Assembly (NCBI GenBank): GCA_024036415.1 | Contig: JAMWET010003459.1 | Location: 203,501 to 267,500 of the forward strand | Source of the DNA: Prochilodus magdalenae | Lineage: Eukaryota; Chordata; Actinopteri; Characiformes; Prochilodontidae | Direction: 5' to 3' | Length of the DNA stretch: 64,000 bases | Shown: piece after piece, positions 59,965 to 64,000 of the stretch | Layout of the letters: each line of letters starts with the position of its first letter | How positions within the stretch are numbered: the first letter of the stretch is position 1 | Program-made: the position numbers and the translations under genes | The notes under the pieces: generated by a model | Told to the model about the DNA's origin: nothing | Seen by the model: the letters and a program-made list of their open reading frames with translations, nothing else | Database searches by the model: none

Positions 59965-60542
59965 CAGCACTTTCTATGAGTCAGGTATCTATAATGCATT
60001 ATATGTGCATTAATAAGGCGTTCATAAAGTTTTTCAATACCTGGATTTGCCTTTGTAACTGCAGATCAGGGTCCATAATCACACACACAAGCTAGTGTAA
60101 CACAGTATAGGCTTCACAGCACTGACATAACACGGTTCTTGACATTATGACCTGCATTATAAAGCTTAATGCACTTAAGCTTAATGAATGAATTCACATA
60201 ATGCTTTAAATCATAAAGCTGACCAGCATCACTTAATGTCTGTAAAGAGAGCTTATAAGTGGTCATTAGATGCTTATTAGAAGATTAGATATGTGTAATT
60301 CATTTCATTTTGAAGATATAACTGAACACAGTGTTAGCCTAGTTATTAAGCTTTATGATACCAGTTTCATAGGTAATATACACATTACAGCGTATCGTCT
60401 TACACTGCCTTAAAGCCTTACACAAAGTGTGATTATGCACATAGGCTAATGTCTAGCATTATAAAGCCTTATAAACGTTTTATAGATCTTTATGAACGCA
60501 ATTATATTGCATTATCGATACCAGATTCATAGAAAGTGTTAG
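59965..60542. mobile_element. Long-inverted-repeat fold-back element, copy 2
   Basis: Adjacent second element. The left end is CACTTTCTATGAGTCAGGTA with TCTATAATGCATTATA; the right end is TTGCATTATCGATACCAGAT with TCATAGAAAGTG. The ends match copy 1, but the interior differs. Confidence 0.7.
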
Positions 60543-60569
60543 CCTTTAAATTATTTCATTCATACTACT

Positions 60570-60580
60570 ACTACTACTAC

Positions 60581-60618
<38 letters not shown>
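60570..60618. repeat. ACT/AAT triplet microsatellite
   Basis: (TAC)n followed by (TAA)n. Confidence 0.95.
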
Positions 60619-61551
60619 GAAGGCTGACTTATTAATCCAGTACAGAAGAAATTGTTCAACCTGTGGTAAAGCTCACGTGTACGTGTGCATGTATGCGTGC
60701 TCTCGCGCGGTCGTGCGTGGGCAGGTTTCAGGTGAAAGGTTGGCGAGAACAAATGTGCTGCATAGCCAGCAAGCAAAGCACGGGTTGGCCCAGTTTGCTA
60801 ATGTTTCACAATTAGCCTAAAGATGCTGGTCTCGAGCTCGTTACTGGAAAGAAGCTGTTTTTAAATGATTCATTTCACTCTAAAGCTCGAACACAGAATT
60901 ACCATCTTTATTAAGTCACTTTCTACTGTTTGCACTTCATCACAAATGCCACAGATGAGTGTTCTGAACAGCAGTGCTACATAAATAACAAAACAGGCCG
61001 CCCACGCGCTTACCGCCGACTTTCACACTGAATGTCTACTCACGATATGAAACGCCACATTTACGCCGATTAAGACGTGTGAAAGTTACCAATACAACGT
61101 GGCAGATTGGTCAATAAAGCGGCTGTAGCTTTATACATTAATGAATTTATTCGTTTATTCATGTACTTATTAGGTTTAATATTAGAAGAGATTTAGGAAT
61201 ATATGGGACCAGTCAGAGTTTTTGTTGTGTGTGAATTCAAGGCAATGCGCACTAAGTTCTGTCTGTTAAGCTAATTTTAGAACATAAAATATCTCATCAA
61301 CGGGATCAAACAAACCCAATTTTAATTTCATTGTAAATTAGGGGCATACCAATACCACGTTTTTCTTTATGATATCCACCCCCGATCCATAAATAACTAA
61401 ATACAGTCCTGAAACTGATCAATTTCTGAATATTTAGTAAAATCTACATTGTGTCACATCTTGACTGAATGACATTAACTTGTTAGATTATCTTTTCATA
61501 TACATTTATCTTTAAATATTTACTGTCCATTCACACACTTAACGGGTAAAT

Positions 61552-61552
<1 letters not shown>

Positions 61553-61586
<34 letters not shown>
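61553..61586. repeat. CA microsatellite
   Basis: Short (CA)n run. Confidence 0.95.
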
Positions 61587-61588
<2 letters not shown>

Positions 61589-61589
61589 A

Positions 61590-62186
61590 TTAAACACTAC
61601 ATATACTCTGCATCTCCTAAAATGCAGTAAAGCTCTGAATGTATGGCTACTGTCCAGCATTGCCATATGGAATAAGCACATCAAGGCAAGCCTGCTGATA
61701 CAACAGCATCTGCATCAATGCAATATCAAAGTTTGCCCATCAATCTGTAATCCAATCCTGGCAGCCAGAGCTCGGAGAATGTTTTCCGTCAAATGCTACT
61801 GCATGCTTCGCTGCGCTCAAGGAGGCGGCTCCTGGTGGCAACGGCTTCGACTGGGCTCCTGAGCAACAAGCGGAAAAACAGCCATGCCAAGTTCACCCTT
61901 GTTAGCGAGTTCAACAAATAAATAAATAAATAAATAAATAATAAAACAATGCTGGACTCCCGTCGGTTTTGGGAGTGTTTAGGAAGGCGCCCAGGGCATC
62001 ATAACCTCAGTGTCAGGTGAAAGAGGCTGCGTGCTACATTAGAGCCATGATGGACGTGACCCCCGGGGTGCTGCCTGTGCTATTCTCAGCCTCGCTGAGC
62101 AGATGGGCCACACTCTCAATAGAGCAAGGAAGGCACAAGTAATGCAGGCACAAAGTCAAACCCAGCGGCTTTTTTTTCCAGGGGAC
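61590..62186. other. Single-copy intronic stretch, possibly conserved non-coding
   Basis: No exon recognised. Balanced-composition sequence with an AAAT run (61914-61940). It could contain regulatory DNA, but nothing proves it. Confidence 0.25.
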
Positions 62187-62950
62187 TAGAATTGTGTTTT
62201 TAATGCCAGGCAAACGGGCACAGATCACGCACCTGACCTCGTTTGGGAAAGGAGGAGAGAACAGTAATGTTAAAACGATGGGAGTCTCCAATAAGCAAAT
62301 GTATATGACTCCCTCCCACCATCTTGGTCCTGAATGAGCTTCATTAGCCAAGCCGTGTTTGGTGTCTGAAATTTGCTTTGGGTTTAAGCTGCAAGTCTAA
62401 CGTAGCCAACAATTACCTGAAGCTTATAGTGGGGTTTGTTTTATATGGTCGAATGGCCTTCAGATATCAAGTGGGGTAAAAGCGTTCAAGTCACTCGTAC
62501 ACAGACTGCTTGCCATCTATTGATGATCTTCCACACCACCAAACACTGAGGTACAGAAACAGAAATGGGTGGAATGTGTTATTTGGCCGTTCAGATGGGG
62601 AACAGAAATTCTGAAATACCATCAGTAAGGGCACGCTTAGAACTGTGTTTTTAATGCCAGGCAAACGGGCACAGATCACACTCCTGAGCTCTTTTAGGAC
62701 GTTACAGCGATGGAGTGTCCATAAAGTAAACGTATAGGATTCCCTCCCACCCTCTTAGTCCTGAATGAACTTCATTAGCCAATAGTCCACTAGCCGTGTC
62801 TGGCGTCTGAAGTTTGCTCTGGGTTTAAAGGTGAAGTCTAATGTGGCCAACAATTACCCGAAGCTTATAGTGGGGCTTGTTTCTATGCAGTCAAGTCAAC
62901 TTCAGATATCACTTTATCACACTTGGAAGTGGGATAAAAGCGTACCAAGT
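62187..62950. repeat. Diverged tandem duplication, unit about 455 bp
   Basis: 62187-62487 and 62638-62947 share GTGTTTTTAATGCCAGGCAA, ACGGGCACAGATCAC, CTCCCTCCCACC, CTTCATTAGCC, GCCAACAATTACC and GAAGCTTATAGTGGGG, in order and orientation. The first copy has GGAAAGGAGGAGAGAACAGT where the second is shorter. Confidence 0.88.
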
Positions 62951-63705
62951 GATGTAAAGGTAGGCAATGTAATTGTTTTTCATTTTTTGTGATCAAATAT
63001 GCCACAACATGCTTTTCTGAGCATACTGAGGATATTGTCAGCACATAAAGAGCTCTGACTGACTACACGTTTAATTACAGGGTGAGTCTATTTAGGTCTG
63101 TGTAACTGGGGTGGTGCAGTGCAGTTAAACACTGAATAAAATCATTGTAGGCGTATGTGTATCATTACTGTTATTTTATACATTATAGTATTTTTATTTA
63201 TTTATTTATTTTTTTATACGTGGCATTCCAGATTCTACTTTGTTCGTCACATGTTCATTCTCAGAAAAACTAGACATGTTGATAAGTAGTATAATAACAT
63301 TTCTGCCATACAGCTCACTGTATACCTAATTATTCTACCTAATAATAACCAACAGACAACCTAATAAACAAACAAATACAATAATAAATAAACAAACTAA
63401 TTAATTAAATCCTATTTAAAAGTGACCACTCTTTCTTTACTGCTTGGTTCTCCCCCCAAGTGTGTTAGGCTGCTTCTTGCTATTAAGTCCAAAGTACATA
63501 TCAGCTCTTTCTTTCAGAAACCACTTTTCTCAGCTACCTGAAACGCAATCTGTTCCACCTGTCCTCGGTTACGAGGTGACGTCATTAGGTTACATGGAGA
63601 GCTACACCAGCAGAAACTGACCACTCTGGAACGGCCTGCTCCAGTCTAGTTTGGGAAGGTGGATCTGCCAGACTGATTTAAACTAACACAGCAGAACATT
63701 CAACA
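62951..63705. other. Intronic sequence, nothing recognised
   Basis: A+T-rich intronic sequence with short ATTT and AAAT runs. No exon recognised. Confidence 0.35.
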
Positions 63706-63707
63706 TA

Positions 63708-63917
63708 TATGTGGTTTAGCTGACGCTCTTATCCAGAGCGACTTGCAAGGTCAATCATATTACACGCAGGTAGGCCAATGTAGTGTTAGGAGTCCTGCCC
63801 AAGGACTCTTATTGGTGCAGTGCAGCACAGTCACCCAGACCAGGACTCAAATCCCCTGTCTCCCAAATGGTTTGGTAGGTCACTGACGAGTGTGGTTATC
63901 CATTGCGCCACAGCAAC
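63708..63917 (-). mobile_element. tRNA-derived SINE with L2-type tail
   Basis: Minus strand: a degenerate tRNA-like head near 63917-63840 (GGGATTTGAGTCCTGGTCTG replaces the B box region), then the body CCTTGGGCAGGACTCCTAAC and the tail CGCTCTGGATAAGAGCGTCA. Same family as 988-1184 and 15301-15518. Confidence 0.85.
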
Positions 63918-64000
63918 CTGCAGAACCGAAAGCATTGCAAAAACAACCACAGCAGTTTGGTCGCGGAACTGATTGCAGAATGCTGCTCTGGTGGTTAACC

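Larger units (their letters stand above)
50762..64000 (-). other. dipk2a intron 1, incomplete at the window end
   Basis: The protein part preceding the FPSDEGW motif is not found between 50762 and 64000. The first coding exon must therefore lie beyond the window, making this intron at least 13.2 kb. It contains the duplications, fold-back elements and SINE listed separately. The stretches 51000-52430, 52600-53370 and 60600-61550 hold nothing I recognise. Confidence 0.8.

Noticed and set aside
50762..64000. First coding exon of dipk2a
   Set aside because: No minus-strand frame in this interval resembles the N-terminal half of the protein or a signal peptide. It must lie outside the window.

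Overview
This is a piece of a vertebrate nuclear genome, almost certainly a teleost fish. It is gene-poor and dominated by repeats. The only host gene I can support is the 3' half of a DIPK2A-type gene (divergent protein kinase domain 2A; also C3orf58/DIA1/HASF). It lies on the minus strand as two coding exons: 50458-50761 and the terminal exon 41800-42140. Both have GT/AG splice sites and a compatible codon phase. Together they encode about 214 residues, roughly the second half of the protein, including the kinase-like catalytic loop and the DFG-equivalent motif. The first exon, with signal peptide and promoter, must lie beyond position 64000, so intron 1 is longer than 13 kb.

Layout. 1-41 kb is the 3' flank of dipk2a. 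It holds a CCA-type triplet array (0.48-0.79 kb), a two-part 17-18 bp minisatellite (2.07-2.80 and 5.03-6.24 kb), two independent 30-bp minisatellites (8.1-9.0 and 10.1-11.4 kb), a 76-bp minisatellite with a captured single-copy block (12.0-13.5 kb), long ATCT arrays (25.1 and 31.2 kb) and a 640-bp purine array (40.3 kb). Many transposon relics lie among them. 42.1-50.5 kb is dipk2a intron 2, which contains transposon relics and a perfect 29-bp hairpin. 50.8-64 kb is part of intron 1, with tandem segmental duplications, fold-back AT-rich elements and a SINE.

Mobile elements. Two internally deleted Tc1-like families recur. One has five copies plus a fragment, and keeps the first catalytic Asp region and the C-terminus but has lost the second Asp and the Glu. 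The other has three full-length copies with inverted repeats, and joins the helix-turn-helix directly to the C-terminal tail with no catalytic core. There are also older Tc1/mariner relics, L2-clade LINE 3' ends with the stem-loop tail, tRNA-derived SINEs sharing that tail, and a small hAT-type MITE with 8-bp target duplications. Several insertions are nested, so their order can be read.

I found no new gene system. The most unusual items are sequence-structure events: a perfect 124-bp direct repeat flanking a 121-bp block copied from 3.3 kb away, the perfect hairpin in intron 2, the head-to-tail duplication at 53.4-55.3 kb, and a single-copy block that entered a minisatellite. Single-copy stretches that look like conserved non-coding DNA are marked as such with low confidence. 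Species, copy numbers elsewhere and conservation could not be tested here.
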